From: a virus
Length of the DNA stretch: 38,957 nucleotides
Direction: 5' to 3' (one strand)
Virus record (IMG/VR): IMGVR_UViG_3300030329_006122
Span: 1 to 38,957 of that record
How positions within the stretch are numbered: the stretch's first letter is position 1; each line of letters opens with the position of its first letter. Both the position numbers and the translations under genes were made by a program. Shown piece by piece: positions 1 to 9,498 of the stretch. The notes beneath the pieces are model-generated. The model did not search any database, was not told the origin of the DNA, and saw nothing but the letters and a program-made list of their open reading frames with translations.

Positions 1-98
1 TCTTGAAGGTGAGGAGTTTGCTGAGGTTGGTACTGCTATTGGTTGGAGGGCTTTGGTTCCAGGTGAGGCAAATATAGTTAGAGGAGCAAGATATAGAG
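1..98. repeat. Left copy of 98-bp terminal direct repeat
   Basis: Bases 1-98 are identical to 38859-38956; base 99 (t) differs from the last base of the window (a). The repeat lies inside the fibre gene and keeps its frame. An overlap left by assembly of a circular or circularly permuted genome explains this most simply, though a true terminal redundancy is possible. Confidence 0.95.
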
Positions 99-2314
99 TT
101 GTTGTAAATATTTCTAATAGAACTGCAGGTTCAATATCTGTTCAAATTGGTAATAGTGTAGAGTTACATGGAGAAACTAACCATACAGGCACATTTACAC
201 AAACAGTAATAGCGAAGGCAACAGACGATTCATTGTTTGATAAAACATGCATCATATTACTTAGGCCAACTAACGATTTTGATGGATCTATAAATTCAGT
301 ATCAGTTAAACCTTTGTTATGCACTTTAGGGCTCGGTACTGAATTGATTTCTAATGCTAATGATAGGGTTTTTTCTGGCCCTCATAATTGGTCAATTTAT
401 TCTGTTGGTGATGGTGGTACTGCAACATCATCACTTGTTTTAGGGAAGCTAAGGATAACCATGACCCCACCTTCCAATGCAACAAATTATCATGAAAAGG
501 CAACAATAAAACTTGATGGATGGACAGATGTTGCTACTGATACTTTTACTGATGCAGGTGATTGGATTCAGAGTACAGATGCAGATGGTGGTGTAGAAAC
601 AGCCATTCCAACAAATGATGGGGATGTTGGTGGTGAGGGGTGGATGGTTGATACAGATGAAAATGTATTAAGAGCAAGAACTGATGGGATTACTAATGAC
701 ACATTAGCATCAAGAATTATTCCTGGTATAACCCCTGGTCAAACTATTAGGGTTGGTATGGATGTTATGCCATATGAGCCAACAGATGAAGCAAATTTCA
801 GGCTTATGGTAATGGTTGGAAATAATGATTTGGGGCAATGGCCAGTGGGTACTAGTTTTGGGCATACTGAAGAATTTTTTTGGCAGCAAAGTGCTGATGA
901 TTGTAGGCTATGGCTATTACCATATAACATAGAAGAAGGAAGACATAAGGGTGGAAATAGATCCAACTTACATGTTAGGATTGACAATGTTTATATAAGG
1001 AAAAAAACACCCTTTGGAATGTTAGAGGCAAATTTTGGATATAAATTATCAGCAGACATATACATGCATACTCACTCCAGTGGTTATACCCCTTATCAAA
1101 ATAAAATTAGATTTATCGTTTGGTATAGCAATACGAATAGTGACAGTTATGAATTTACAGTTGAGCCTGGTACTTCAGAACAAACTTATGAAGCCTTTAT
1201 TCCAGCTAGATCAATTGATTTTCAGATAGACCATATAAAAATTCAAGCAGGGTCTGAATTACCATCAGAAGATTATCCAGGTTATGATAGTGGTAATCAA
1301 TTTTATTATACTGTAGATAATGTTAGTTTTAGAAAGGTTACTTCAGGTGGTTTTTCTGCATCAAATAAAGATCATAAGGCAACAGCAGAATCATCGTGCT
1401 TTTATGGTACTTCTTGGGGGGTTAATGATGAACCTGGAAATGATCCTGTTCCTGGGTGTACTGACCCTTCAGCCATAAACTTTAATCCTAATGCTACAGA
1501 GAATGATGGCACTTGTTATTATTCAAGCAATGATGATGGCTCAGATGATGATGATGGGCCAGGTGAAGGTGGAGGAGATGATGATACTCCAGTTTCAGGA
1601 TGCACTGACTTTTCTGCCCTTAATTATAATCCTAATGCAACTGTAGATGATGGTACTTGTGAGTATACAGAACAAGATGATGATACTGGTCTTGGTGATG
1701 ATCCTCAGCCTGGTGAACACATATTAACTAAATTATTATTAAGATTAAATGATGATGAGCATCATATATGGGATTTGACAGTAAAAATCAATGCTCTTAA
1801 CGATGCTCAATTCTATGTTGCATCAATGGTTCATGATGGCTATTTAAAGGAATTGGAGAAAGTAAAATATGGCATTCCTTTATATAATGGTAAAATATCT
1901 TTTACAAATGCAAACATACATCCATTTAGAGGTAAAATATATAAAGTTTATGATCATACTGCCAATGATTGGTGCAGTATGCTACCTTCAGATGAAATGA
2001 GAAAATTAACATCATCATATTATCTCCCAGAAAGAGGTCAAAAGCCTTTAGTATATATAGACGAAGACATGCTTAATACAGTACCTGCTAGTGAATCAAT
2101 AGATGTGTTCTATTTAAAGAACCCTCAAGAAATAAATGATGAAATCAATACAGAGTTAAATCCAGCTCTACACCATGCTATAGTTTGTTATGCTGAATAT
2201 ATCTTATGGTTAATGGATAATAAAAAAGACCGAGCAGAAAATGCTTTAAGTATATGTACAGGAATACTAGATGCATTAAACCAAAATTATGAGATAGGAG
2301 GTGAGGGTGATTAA
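1..2314 (+). CDS. Tail fibre, C-terminal part (gene continues from 37114 across the window ends)
   Basis: The frame is already open at base 2, and because bases 1-98 repeat at 38859-38956 it joins in phase to the gene starting at 37114. The joined product is 1352 aa, and this segment encodes about residues 586-1352. A start can be called at the TTG at 53, but it is an ordinary internal Leu codon. The segment first finishes a jelly-roll, carbohydrate-binding-like module, then carries one or two more modules of similar look (W/N/F-rich, ending in 'xxIDNVYIRK' and 'YTVDNVSFRK'). Two cysteine cassettes and an Asp/Gly-rich linker follow. From about nt 1715 to the end comes a different, mostly helical domain ending in 'ALHHAIVCYAEYILWLMDNK', which resembles the C-terminus of head-tail adaptor proteins. 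The likely role is host-surface glycan binding at the tail. The adaptor-like tail is an inference. Confidence 0.75.
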   Translation, partial: LEGEEFAEVGTAIGWRALVPGEANIVRGARYRVVVNISNRTAGSISVQIGNSVELHGETNHTGTFTQTVIAKATDDSLFDKTCIILLRPTNDFDGSINSVSVKPLLCTLGLGTELISNANDRVFSGPHNWSIYSVGDGGTATSSLVLGKLRITMTPPSNATNYHEKATIKLDGWTDVATDTFTDAGDWIQSTDADGGVETAIPTNDGDVGGEGWMVDTDENVLRARTDGITNDTLASRIIPGITPGQTIRVGMDVMPYEPTDEANFRLMVMVGNNDLGQWPVGTSFGHTEEFFWQQSADDCRLWLLPYNIEEGRHKGGNRSNLHVRIDNVYIRKKTPFGMLEANFGYKLSADIYMHTHSSGYTPYQNKIRFIVWYSNTNSDSYEFTVEPGTSEQTYEAFIPARSIDFQIDHIKIQAGSELPSEDYPGYDSGNQFYYTVDNVSFRKVTSGGFSASNKDHKATAESSCFYGTSWGVNDEPGNDPVPGCTDPSAINFNPNATENDGTCYYSSNDDGSDDDDGPGEGGGDDDTPVSGCTDFSALNYNPNATVDDGTCEYTEQDDDTGLGDDPQPGEHILTKLLLRLNDDEHHIWDLTVKINALNDAQFYVASMVHDGYLKELEKVKYGIPLYNGKISFTNANIHPFRGKIYKVYDHTANDWCSMLPSDEMRKLTSSYYLPERGQKPLVYIDEDMLNTVPASESIDVFYLKNPQEINDEINTELNPALHHAIVCYAEYILWLMDNKKDRAENALSICTGILDALNQNYEIGGEGD
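1454..1660 (+). repeat. Two GCTD cysteine cassettes in the fibre
   Basis: Two 21-residue units (nt 1454-1516 and 1598-1660) share the pattern G-C-T-D-x-S-A-x-N-x-N-P-N-A-T-x-x-D-G-T-C. They are separated by an Asp/Gly-rich linker. Each unit has two cysteines 19 residues apart and several Asp/Asn residues, so a disulfide-closed, metal-binding loop is plausible. The same unit occurs twice more in the neighbouring nozzle gene (4897-5058). Confidence 0.9.
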
Positions 2315-2582
2315 AGAATTACATATAGGGTTAGGGTTAGATACTTATTCAGATCCATATTCAAATGGTGAATCTGTTAATACTGTTTATGATAATATAG
2401 AGCTTGATTCTCATGGAGTTGAAAAAAAGCGAGAATGCTTACAGGAACATGTTGATTCTGAGAAGCTAACAAACATGAGAGTATCTAAACTATTTTATTG
2501 GGTAGAGAATAATTTATTAAATAATAGAGCTTGGATTGTGTATGATAAAAATTCAGGCAAAATAAAAATAATGGAAGGGTAA
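2307..2582 (+). CDS. Small protein of unknown function, tail region
   Basis: A 91-residue protein without recognised motifs. A GTG at 2301 is the first possible start, but it overlaps the ribosome-binding site AGGAGG (2296-2301). The GTG at 2307 sits 5 nt downstream of that site, so I prefer it. The gene overlaps the last codons of the fibre gene, which ends at 2314, so translation is probably coupled. The protein is soluble-looking and mixed alpha/beta, with 'WVENNLLNNRAWIVYDK' in its second half. Its position between two fibre genes suggests a tail accessory or fibre assembly protein, but nothing in the sequence proves this. Confidence 0.75.
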   Translation: MIKELHIGLGLDTYSDPYSNGESVNTVYDNIELDSHGVEKKRECLQEHVDSEKLTNMRVSKLFYWVENNLLNNRAWIVYDKNSGKIKIMEG

Positions 2583-2586
2583 TAAA

Positions 2587-4281
2587 ATGATACATGGTAG
2601 AAGATCCAGTGAAAATTGGGCTACAGCAGGATTTAATCTATGGGGAACAAACTTCACCCCCTTCAATCAAGACCACTTGTTTTGGGTTAGTTCAGCAAAT
2701 GGTGGTGATGGTCGTTGGTATATGGCTAGGCAGGGTGATGGTGCTAATTATGATTGGCATTTATATCAATGGGATGGTCTTACAAAGGTTGGTATGCCTA
2801 ATGAAGATACATCCTGGGAACCAGTATCACAGGGTTTAGTTAATAATCCTGTTACTAGTTCATCATCTGAAATGTTAGGTCAAAAAGAAACCCACAGATT
2901 ACTACTCAAATGGGATGATACGAATAATATATTACATATTGGCCAGATACATATGGGAAGACCTACTAATGATGGTTGTCATTATGCTAATTATACTTTT
3001 GATCCATCCAATGATAATTGGACTGGTGGTGGTGCTCCAAAACTTGTCGTGCATTCAAATTTTGTTAATATACATGACAATGTTGATCCAGATAGTAGTT
3101 CTAATGGTGCTGATATGACTAGTGATACAAATTGGCCTAATCAAGCAGAAAGATTGTCAATGGCCTTAGAACCTGCTCATTCTACAACTACAACCTGGCC
3201 AAGAGTTTGGATAAGTTTCATGTATTCAGATGGTACTAATATAGATGTATATGCTAATTGTTCTACATCAGAAGACTACCAAACATGGGAGGAAAATGCA
3301 GGATCTTCATCAATTGCGAATTATATGAAATTAGTTGATGATAATGGTTTCGATGTAAAAGCAGGTGGGGGTACTGACCAAGAGATGTTACACAATGATT
3401 CCCAGGCAAAGTTATATTCAGGTAAAACTAGTGGAACTCCATATATAGGATTGTTTTATAATAATGGATCTGATAATAAATGGTATACAATAGAAAGGTC
3501 AGTTGCAGCAGCACCTACTGCAGGTGGTGGTGAGGGTTTTGGTAGTCCAGCTGCAGTGGTAACTGAATCAGATGGATTATCTCATCAAATGAATGTAAAC
3601 ACATATTTTGCAACAGGTCAAAATACTAGTACTGTTGTATTTGCATCAACAACTGCTAAACATAATATTAGATATGGTGTTCGTCTTGATGGAAGTTGGA
3701 GTACATCCCATTTTGTAGATGGAACTAATAGAGGGTATCCTAATATCATGGGTGATCCAACTAATAATAATTTATTTTTATTTTGTGCTGACCATGGGGT
3801 TGGTACAATTAATGATGATGTTGTATTGGATTATGGTAATTCAGCCCATGCAGGAAACCCTTGTTCAACAATTCAAATGAAAGTGGTAAATGCAGAAAAT
3901 TTATCAATCGATATTGCTGCTTGGCAACAAGTATTAACAGTAGGTACAGCGAATACTGATTATATCACTCCAATGCCTGTTATAAGTAGATCTACCCCAT
4001 TTGACAATGCTGGTGGTGGTGGTGCTGCTCCTTGGTTTAATAATTCTAAATTATTGGTAATGTCTACAATGATAGCCCCAGGCTCTGCTAATTTATGGGA
4101 ATATGACTCTTTAGATTCTGGTGTAAGGAATTTAAGTGTACTTTGGAATGAAATAGACCCTGTGAACTATGAAGTAACTACAGGTAATGATACAATTACT
4201 AGCATAACATTACAATCTCCAAATGTGGGCCAGGTTGTGACAGTTGGTGAAGAATTAACAATTACATGGGATACAAATTAG
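2587..4281 (+). CDS. Tail fibre-like protein, probable beta-propeller
   Basis: A 564-residue protein rich in Gly, Asn, Asp, Trp and Thr, with recurring short beta-strand segments such as 'RVWISFMYSDGT', 'YIGLFYNNG' and 'NLFLFCADHG'. This is the look of a sialidase- or BNR-type beta-propeller. The N-terminal half of the fibre gene at 37114 has the same texture, so the two may be related receptor-binding proteins. The last 25 residues ('ITLQSP' to 'ITWDTN') look like the opening strands of a Kre9/KNH-type beta-sandwich that stops abruptly at the stop codon. The second half of such a domain appears in the next gene. The ribosome site is GAAGGG upstream of 2587. A catalytic activity cannot be assigned. 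Confidence 0.7.
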   Translation: MIHGRRSSENWATAGFNLWGTNFTPFNQDHLFWVSSANGGDGRWYMARQGDGANYDWHLYQWDGLTKVGMPNEDTSWEPVSQGLVNNPVTSSSSEMLGQKETHRLLLKWDDTNNILHIGQIHMGRPTNDGCHYANYTFDPSNDNWTGGGAPKLVVHSNFVNIHDNVDPDSSSNGADMTSDTNWPNQAERLSMALEPAHSTTTTWPRVWISFMYSDGTNIDVYANCSTSEDYQTWEENAGSSSIANYMKLVDDNGFDVKAGGGTDQEMLHNDSQAKLYSGKTSGTPYIGLFYNNGSDNKWYTIERSVAAAPTAGGGEGFGSPAAVVTESDGLSHQMNVNTYFATGQNTSTVVFASTTAKHNIRYGVRLDGSWSTSHFVDGTNRGYPNIMGDPTNNNLFLFCADHGVGTINDDVVLDYGNSAHAGNPCSTIQMKVVNAENLSIDIAAWQQVLTVGTANTDYITPMPVISRSTPFDNAGGGGAAPWFNNSKLLVMSTMIAPGSANLWEYDSLDSGVRNLSVLWNEIDPVNYEVTTGNDTITSITLQSPNVGQVVTVGEELTITWDTN

Positions 4282-4284
4282 GCA

Positions 4285-7200
4285 ATGTCTAAAATAATTC
4301 AAAGTGTAACTCGTAAAACAGGAGCAAAAAGGTCTACCTCTAGATTTTCAGATCCAGAAGTTGGTCAAATAAGGTGGTCATTGTCTTTATATAAATTTGA
4401 CCAAGGCCAACTGAAAATTCTCCTATATGATTCCATGGATCCAGATAATGGTGCAGGGCCTTTAAATTCACTGTTTGATGATCCTAATTGGGGTTCGGTC
4501 ACTGTGAACGAAGAAAGGTTCCCAGATCAAACTATAACAAGTGATGTGCCAGGCAACTTTGGCTCTGGTTATAATCCAATGGATTGGGCTGGTTTTAAAC
4601 AAAAAATAGATGATATTCAAGCCTTAGATAACAGTAGGTTTATGGTGGTTATTATATTTGCCATGTATCATCCTACAGGTGGTGGTAATGGTGTATGGAA
4701 AACAACTGAGCCTTATGATAATTTTGTAACGAGCCAATGCCCTATTGAGTTTATTGGTGGTGATACTGCAACTCCCTGCACTGTTCAATATATATTTGGG
4801 CCAGACCTCAATAATCAGATTTCTCCTTCGGTTAATCCTACTGTTTCCTCTTATGGTTTTAATTTAGAAAACTATGTTCCACCACCAGATGTTTTTGGCT
4901 GTACTGATCCTGATGCCCTTAATTTTAACCCTGATGCAAATGTAGATGATGGCTCTTGCTATTGGTTTAACCCAGACCCAAATGCAACAGTTTTTGGTTG
5001 CACTGATCCAAATGCTAACAATTTTAACCCTGCTGCCAACTTTGATGATAATAGTTGTGAGTATGACCCAGAGCCAGAGGTAGAAGATACATTTAGAATA
5101 GAATTATGGAATAATAACCAACTTTTAGCACCTATTGCCACTGGTGTTACATTAACAGACTCTACAAACCAAGGCTCCTATTCATGGGTCGTACCTAATA
5201 GCTTAGGCTCTCTTGTTAGTCTTCCAGCAGATTGCGAGATTAGGGTTTATTACGAACAAAACGAATATGTTTATGGTACTACTGATTTATTTGCAATTCA
5301 TCCAACATATTCAGATGTAAATGAGATCATAAATTTAGAGTTAGTAACACCACAAGGTCTTTCAATAGGGGAGCCAATAGTACAAAATACAGACAATGAT
5401 GGTAGTTATGTATGGACAGTTTCTAATACCATAGCATCTGGTTATTATAGAATAAAAGCATCTGTTTCATTAGCTCCTTTTGCAAATACTTTAAGCAACC
5501 TATTTGAGATAATAAATACAGGCACTGAGCTTACAGCCAATACAATAGTACAGCTATCTACAGTTAAGGATGATGTTAATTTTTCTAATATCTCTGATAG
5601 AATAAGAATTGCAACTGGTATTGAGAATAGACCTATAATTTATCAACATATTAATCGTAATTTTTTTGGCACAACAGGTGATTCATATTTATATCAATTT
5701 AACTCGTTCCATGGTGATGAGGTAACACCTGAACCAGCCAAACTAACCCCAGGAAAAAGATCTTCTAGTTTATTTGCCTCTGGTGGTGGTAATGGTACAT
5801 TCATGAATGGTAAGTATGCTTTTTATAAGTTTGTGCCTGTTTATGATGGGATCCAGGAATCATTATTTCCTAATGATTTTGTTTCAGAGGCCAATACTTC
5901 AGTTGCAGATTCTGCAGGTTCAAACCCTGCTAGAGCAGAGTTAACATTAAAATTTAACCTATCAGATTGGAACCCTCGGATAACCCATATTAATATATAT
6001 AGAGCCATCCAAGATACTTCATTTGCAGAGAATAGTGTTTATTATAAAATAGATTCAATTGATACAAGATCTAGTTTTGGAACTGCAGCACAATCTTGGG
6101 AATCAGCCACTGGTAGGTATTTTAGTAATGGTGCAAATAGTTGGACACAAGATGCATATTCTGGTACTGAGGGGCATGTTCTCTTAATGTTGAAGGGGTA
6201 TAATTCTTTTGGATATCTAGGTGGAAGTGGTGCTTTTAATGTTGTTAATGAAGATGAACATAGTCTATGTAGATCTGACTCTATTGATTCTATTTTTGCT
6301 GAGATGGATAGTACAGGTGGAGGTGGAGGTAGTTATCTAAGGCTGGAATCAGCAACAACCATTTCAGCATCTTCTGGATCTATCAGAGTATCAGAAGAAA
6401 ACCATGTTTTACTTAATTCGAGCCCAACCTGGAATGATTGGAATGAATCAAGATCCTCTTATTTTATACATTATGATGCAACAGGATTTTTACTCTTTAG
6501 AGATGGTTCTAATGCACATGATTCTGGAAAATTATTAACAGGTAATTGGAATACTGGAGTGACATGGGTGGATGATGTTGCTGATGCAGCAACAAATGCG
6601 AACCCTGGAGTGGAACAAACTTATACCCAAGACACAACTAAAAGATTATACGAAAGGGGTGAGAATGGGGTTAAGTTCACATTATCTTTAGCAGATACTC
6701 AAAAATATCTATTATCATTTAGAATGTACTTTAGACCACATCTAGATACCCATTTAAATAATATATCTAATACCGATAAAATTTTCAATATGTTTAACAT
6801 GGATTTCGTGGTTTGTGAATCAACCTATTCAACAGATTTTACAGATGTTTCGCATTGGAAGGAAGTCCTTAGAGTTAAGAGGGTTCCAAGGAGTTTTAAA
6901 GATTCCTTGCATGGTAATGATGCGAATGATAGATATTTGCAATTCACTACTACATATACAGCATCATCTACAGCTAGTCATCAGTTCTGGGCAGGTTTTG
7001 TTGGAGAATCTAATGGTACTTCACTAACAGCATCTTTAGGCAAGTTGAGAGTTCATTGGCAGAAAATAGTATTTGCAAAGGTTGATGCTGAAAATTCTAA
7101 ATCTTTTATTGGATCTAAGTTAACAGCCATACCAGATTCTACATTTTTTAATGAAACTTTTCGAGGGGCTACCATAAAAACTACTCAAACTCAAGCTACT

Positions 7201-8586
7201 GGTGAGGTCACTGAGTATGTGGTTGCTGAAAAGAGTTATAATAATTTAATTCAACTTCCATCATCTACATTCCAATGGGATGGATCTACTAGTACTGCTG
7301 CCAATGGTACGATTGAGTCAACCATAGATCAGAGAGGTTGGACAGAGAGTAACAACCAAATAACATTAACATATACTGATTGGGGATTACCAAACAAAAC
7401 CACCCACCCTTATGAGTCCTCCTCATCAATTCAAGTTAATTATACTTACTCAAAATATATGGCAGGTAGATTGTTTGTTGCAGGTGTTCGTCTTGGCCCA
7501 GATCTGCAAAAAAGTGAAGACCATACTGATTGGGTGATGTTCTCTGAACTTAATAAACCTGATGTTTTACCTATTAGTAATTACATTGCAATAGAAGATG
7601 TTCAAGGTGGAGATATAACAGGGTTAGCAGAGCTTGTTGGTGACCTTGCTGTCTTTATGACCAATGGTATCTTTAGATTAGATATTCCAAAGGCAGACCC
7701 AAGATCTTGGAGCTTAATAGAATCAGAAAAAAACATTGGATGCAATGCACCCAAATCAATAGTTCCTTTTGAGGGTGGAGTGTTTTTTGCAGGTAAAGAA
7801 GCATTTTATTTACTAGATTCAAATTTTCAAGCTAGAAAATTATCAGAACAAATAAAAGATATTTATATACAATATCATACATCTGATACAGAGGCTATGT
7901 TTGCCCCTAATAAAAATGATCTATATGTATCTCTTGGTGGTGATAGTAATTCATTTATTTTAAAATTATCTTTAACCACCTTCCCAGAATCAATAGCATG
8001 GTCAAAGATACCATTAGGGTCTACAGCTAAATTTTCATCTACTGGTCTTATTACAGGATCTCATAGTATCATACCATCAGCAATGGCCATAGATGAATTA
8101 AATGCTCCATATTTACTTTCAACAGAATTAGATGGATCCTCTTATAATTCAAAAATATATGAATTAGAGCCTGGTACTGCATTGAGTTCAGATATACTTT
8201 ATGGTGAAACCCCTCAGGATAATCCTAATCTAATAAATTCTGCAAGAGAGAATGTTGGTTTTTCTAGAAAGACTGGTTGGGTTCAGATTGGAGATTTAGA
8301 GAATACATCAACCATTAGAAGAATTAGCTTATTGTATTCTTCAGTTGATTACATAAGATTGAAATTGTATGTTGATGGTAATTTAACTCCAGCCTTTGAA
8401 ACAATTTTTGATGGATCTAGGGATAAAGTAGTTTCTGAAGTGTATTATTCAATTCTTGCTCCAGATATATCAAAAACTGCACATGTAAGGGTTGGTATTA
8501 GGGCTAAGTTTGTACAGATAGAATTATCGTCTGATCCAAGTACATTTCCAGTTTCTATTAAAAAAATATCATTAGAGGTCGATTAA
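4285..8586 (+). CDS. Tail nozzle protein (P22 gp10 / T7 gp12-like) with N-terminal extension
   Basis: A 1433-residue protein. Residues 1-200 are an unrecognised N-terminal domain. Residues 205-258 carry two GCTD cysteine cassettes. Residues 265-345 look like the second half of a KNH-type beta-sandwich ('FRIELW', 'GSYSWVVP', 'DLFAI'), and a similar unit follows ('GSYVWTVSN', 'NLFEI'). The C-terminal third contains the propeller signature of podoviral nozzles: 'AGRLFVAG', 'WVMFSELNKPDV', 'GDITGLAELVGDLAVFMTNGIFRL', then 'GCNAPKSIVPFEGGVFFAGKEAFYLL' and 'KLSEQIKDIY'. It is far longer than T7 gp12 (about 800 aa) because of inserted N-terminal and central modules. It starts 3 nt after the preceding stop with only a weak ribosome site. 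I assign it to the distal tail tube; the nozzle assignment rests on the propeller pattern. Confidence 0.7.
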   Translation: MSKIIQSVTRKTGAKRSTSRFSDPEVGQIRWSLSLYKFDQGQLKILLYDSMDPDNGAGPLNSLFDDPNWGSVTVNEERFPDQTITSDVPGNFGSGYNPMDWAGFKQKIDDIQALDNSRFMVVIIFAMYHPTGGGNGVWKTTEPYDNFVTSQCPIEFIGGDTATPCTVQYIFGPDLNNQISPSVNPTVSSYGFNLENYVPPPDVFGCTDPDALNFNPDANVDDGSCYWFNPDPNATVFGCTDPNANNFNPAANFDDNSCEYDPEPEVEDTFRIELWNNNQLLAPIATGVTLTDSTNQGSYSWVVPNSLGSLVSLPADCEIRVYYEQNEYVYGTTDLFAIHPTYSDVNEIINLELVTPQGLSIGEPIVQNTDNDGSYVWTVSNTIASGYYRIKASVSLAPFANTLSNLFEIINTGTELTANTIVQLSTVKDDVNFSNISDRIRIATGIENRPIIYQHINRNFFGTTGDSYLYQFNSFHGDEVTPEPAKLTPGKRSSSLFASGGGNGTFMNGKYAFYKFVPVYDGIQESLFPNDFVSEANTSVADSAGSNPARAELTLKFNLSDWNPRITHINIYRAIQDTSFAENSVYYKIDSIDTRSSFGTAAQSWESATGRYFSNGANSWTQDAYSGTEGHVLLMLKGYNSFGYLGGSGAFNVVNEDEHSLCRSDSIDSIFAEMDSTGGGGGSYLRLESATTISASSGSIRVSEENHVLLNSSPTWNDWNESRSSYFIHYDATGFLLFRDGSNAHDSGKLLTGNWNTGVTWVDDVADAATNANPGVEQTYTQDTTKRLYERGENGVKFTLSLADTQKYLLSFRMYFRPHLDTHLNNISNTDKIFNMFNMDFVVCESTYSTDFTDVSHWKEVLRVKRVPRSFKDSLHGNDANDRYLQFTTTYTASSTASHQFWAGFVGESNGTSLTASLGKLRVHWQKIVFAKVDAENSKSFIGSKLTAIPDSTFFNETFRGATIKTTQTQATGEVTEYVVAEKSYNNLIQLPSSTFQWDGSTSTAANGTIESTIDQRGWTESNNQITLTYTDWGLPNKTTHPYESSSSIQVNYTYSKYMAGRLFVAGVRLGPDLQKSEDHTDWVMFSELNKPDVLPISNYIAIEDVQGGDITGLAELVGDLAVFMTNGIFRLDIPKADPRSWSLIESEKNIGCNAPKSIVPFEGGVFFAGKEAFYLLDSNFQARKLSEQIKDIYIQYHTSDTEAMFAPNKNDLYVSLGGDSNSFILKLSLTTFPESIAWSKIPLGSTAKFSSTGLITGSHSIIPSAMAIDELNAPYLLSTELDGSSYNSKIYELEPGTALSSDILYGETPQDNPNLINSARENVGFSRKTGWVQIGDLENTSTIRRISLLYSSVDYIRLKLYVDGNLTPAFETIFDGSRDKVVSEVYYSILAPDISKTAHVRVGIRAKFVQIELSSDPSTFPVSIKKISLEVD
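4897..5058 (+). repeat. Two GCTD cysteine cassettes in the nozzle gene
   Basis: Units at 4897-4959 and 4996-5058 follow the same 21-residue plan as the pair in the fibre gene: G-C-T-D-P, then N-F-N-P, then D-D-x-S-C. Their starts are 99 nt apart. They sit just upstream of the half beta-sandwich discussed for this gene. Confidence 0.9.
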
Positions 8587-8861
8587 TGGCAGGAGGAAGA
8601 ACCAAACCACAAGATGGAATCGTAGAGAAGGGTATGAGGACAGCTCAAAGGAATATTGAGAATAACGAACTGAAGATTAAGAGCTTGGAAGAGAAAGTGC
8701 AACCTATAGAATTAAGCATTGTAAATAAATTAGAATGGGTAAATGTTCCAGCAGTAACAGGCTCTCCAGGGAAGGCAGGTCAATTAGCATATGCATCTGG
8801 ATTTTTATATATATGTGTTGCAACAAGTACATGGAAAAGAGTTGCAGTATCAACTTGGTAA
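8586..8861 (+). CDS. Short coiled-coil tail fibre or needle-like protein
   Basis: 91 residues. Residues 15-45 form a charged heptad-like helix ('RNIENNELKIKSLEEKV'). The last 38 residues form a small beta domain with 'GSPGKAGQLAYASGFLYICVA' and a terminal 'WKRVAVSTW'. I know this ending from the C-termini of many phage tail proteins, where it caps a trimer. The start overlaps the nozzle stop by one base (TAATG), so translation is coupled. A trimeric fibre tip, needle or plug is the likely role. Its position between the nozzle and adaptor-like genes fits a tail component. Confidence 0.6.
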   Translation: MAGGRTKPQDGIVEKGMRTAQRNIENNELKIKSLEEKVQPIELSIVNKLEWVNVPAVTGSPGKAGQLAYASGFLYICVATSTWKRVAVSTW

Positions 8862-8877
8862 ACAATGAAGGAGAAAG

Positions 8878-9498
8878 ATGATAAATAATTATAATTGGGA
8901 TAAATTGGTAGATAGGTGCCAGGTGTATGTAGATGGCAGTAGAAGAGCATTAAGGTTATTTTTACAAGAGGCTGAAGCCGAGCTAACAAGGAAAGTAAAC
9001 ATAATAGAATCTAATATTTCTTTTGTTCCTTATGAAGGAGAATATTGGTATGACCTAACAGGATCAAGTGCTAATAATTTTAAAGAGATGAAGGCAATAT
9101 TTTATAAAGGACATAAATTAAAAAGGATCAATGAAGAGGAATTATTGTTAGATAATTATAATAGCTCCGAATTTGGAACCCCAGAAAAATATTATTTAAC
9201 CTCTAATGTAGTAAGTACTTTGCCAAATGTAAGAATTTATTTTGATAAAATACCTCCATTCCAGCCAGTTGGATTTAGGATGTGGTATTATGCAATTGCT
9301 GAACCTAATGAGGTTGGGCCACAGATCCCAGCACCATTTCATACAGACCTATGTTTTTATGCAATAGCACAGGTGAGTTCCAAATCTAATCCAGATATGT
9401 TTAGGGAATATACTTCACTATGGTCACAGGCAGTTGAAACTATTAGAGTTGAATCTGCTGATAAAGATTTAATATATAATATTAAGGAGGAAATTTAA
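8878..9498 (+). CDS. Head-tail adaptor-like protein (tail tubular A / gp4 type)
   Basis: 206 residues: an N-terminal helix pair ('RRALRLFLQEAEAELTRKV'), a central beta region ('FVPYEGEYWYDL', 'VRIYFDKIPP', 'FRMWYYAIAEP') and C-terminal helices starting 'IPAPFHTDLCFYAIAQVSSKSNPDMF'. This helix-beta-helix plan, with a hydrophobic helix after a Pro-rich turn, is typical of the ring proteins that join a podoviral portal to the tail nozzle. The ribosome site is AAGGAG, 5 nt before the ATG. The gene is joined to the next one by a TAATG overlap. It is one of three stretches in this genome with an adaptor-like look; the others are the 36443 gene and the fibre C-terminus. Confidence 0.55.
   Translation: MINNYNWDKLVDRCQVYVDGSRRALRLFLQEAEAELTRKVNIIESNISFVPYEGEYWYDLTGSSANNFKEMKAIFYKGHKLKRINEEELLLDNYNSSEFGTPEKYYLTSNVVSTLPNVRIYFDKIPPFQPVGFRMWYYAIAEPNEVGPQIPAPFHTDLCFYAIAQVSSKSNPDMFREYTSLWSQAVETIRVESADKDLIYNIKEEI

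Noticed and set aside
53-2314. Independent 753-aa gene starting with TTG at 53
   Set aside because: The terminal repeat shows that the frame continues upstream from 37114 without a break; the TTG is an internal leucine codon.
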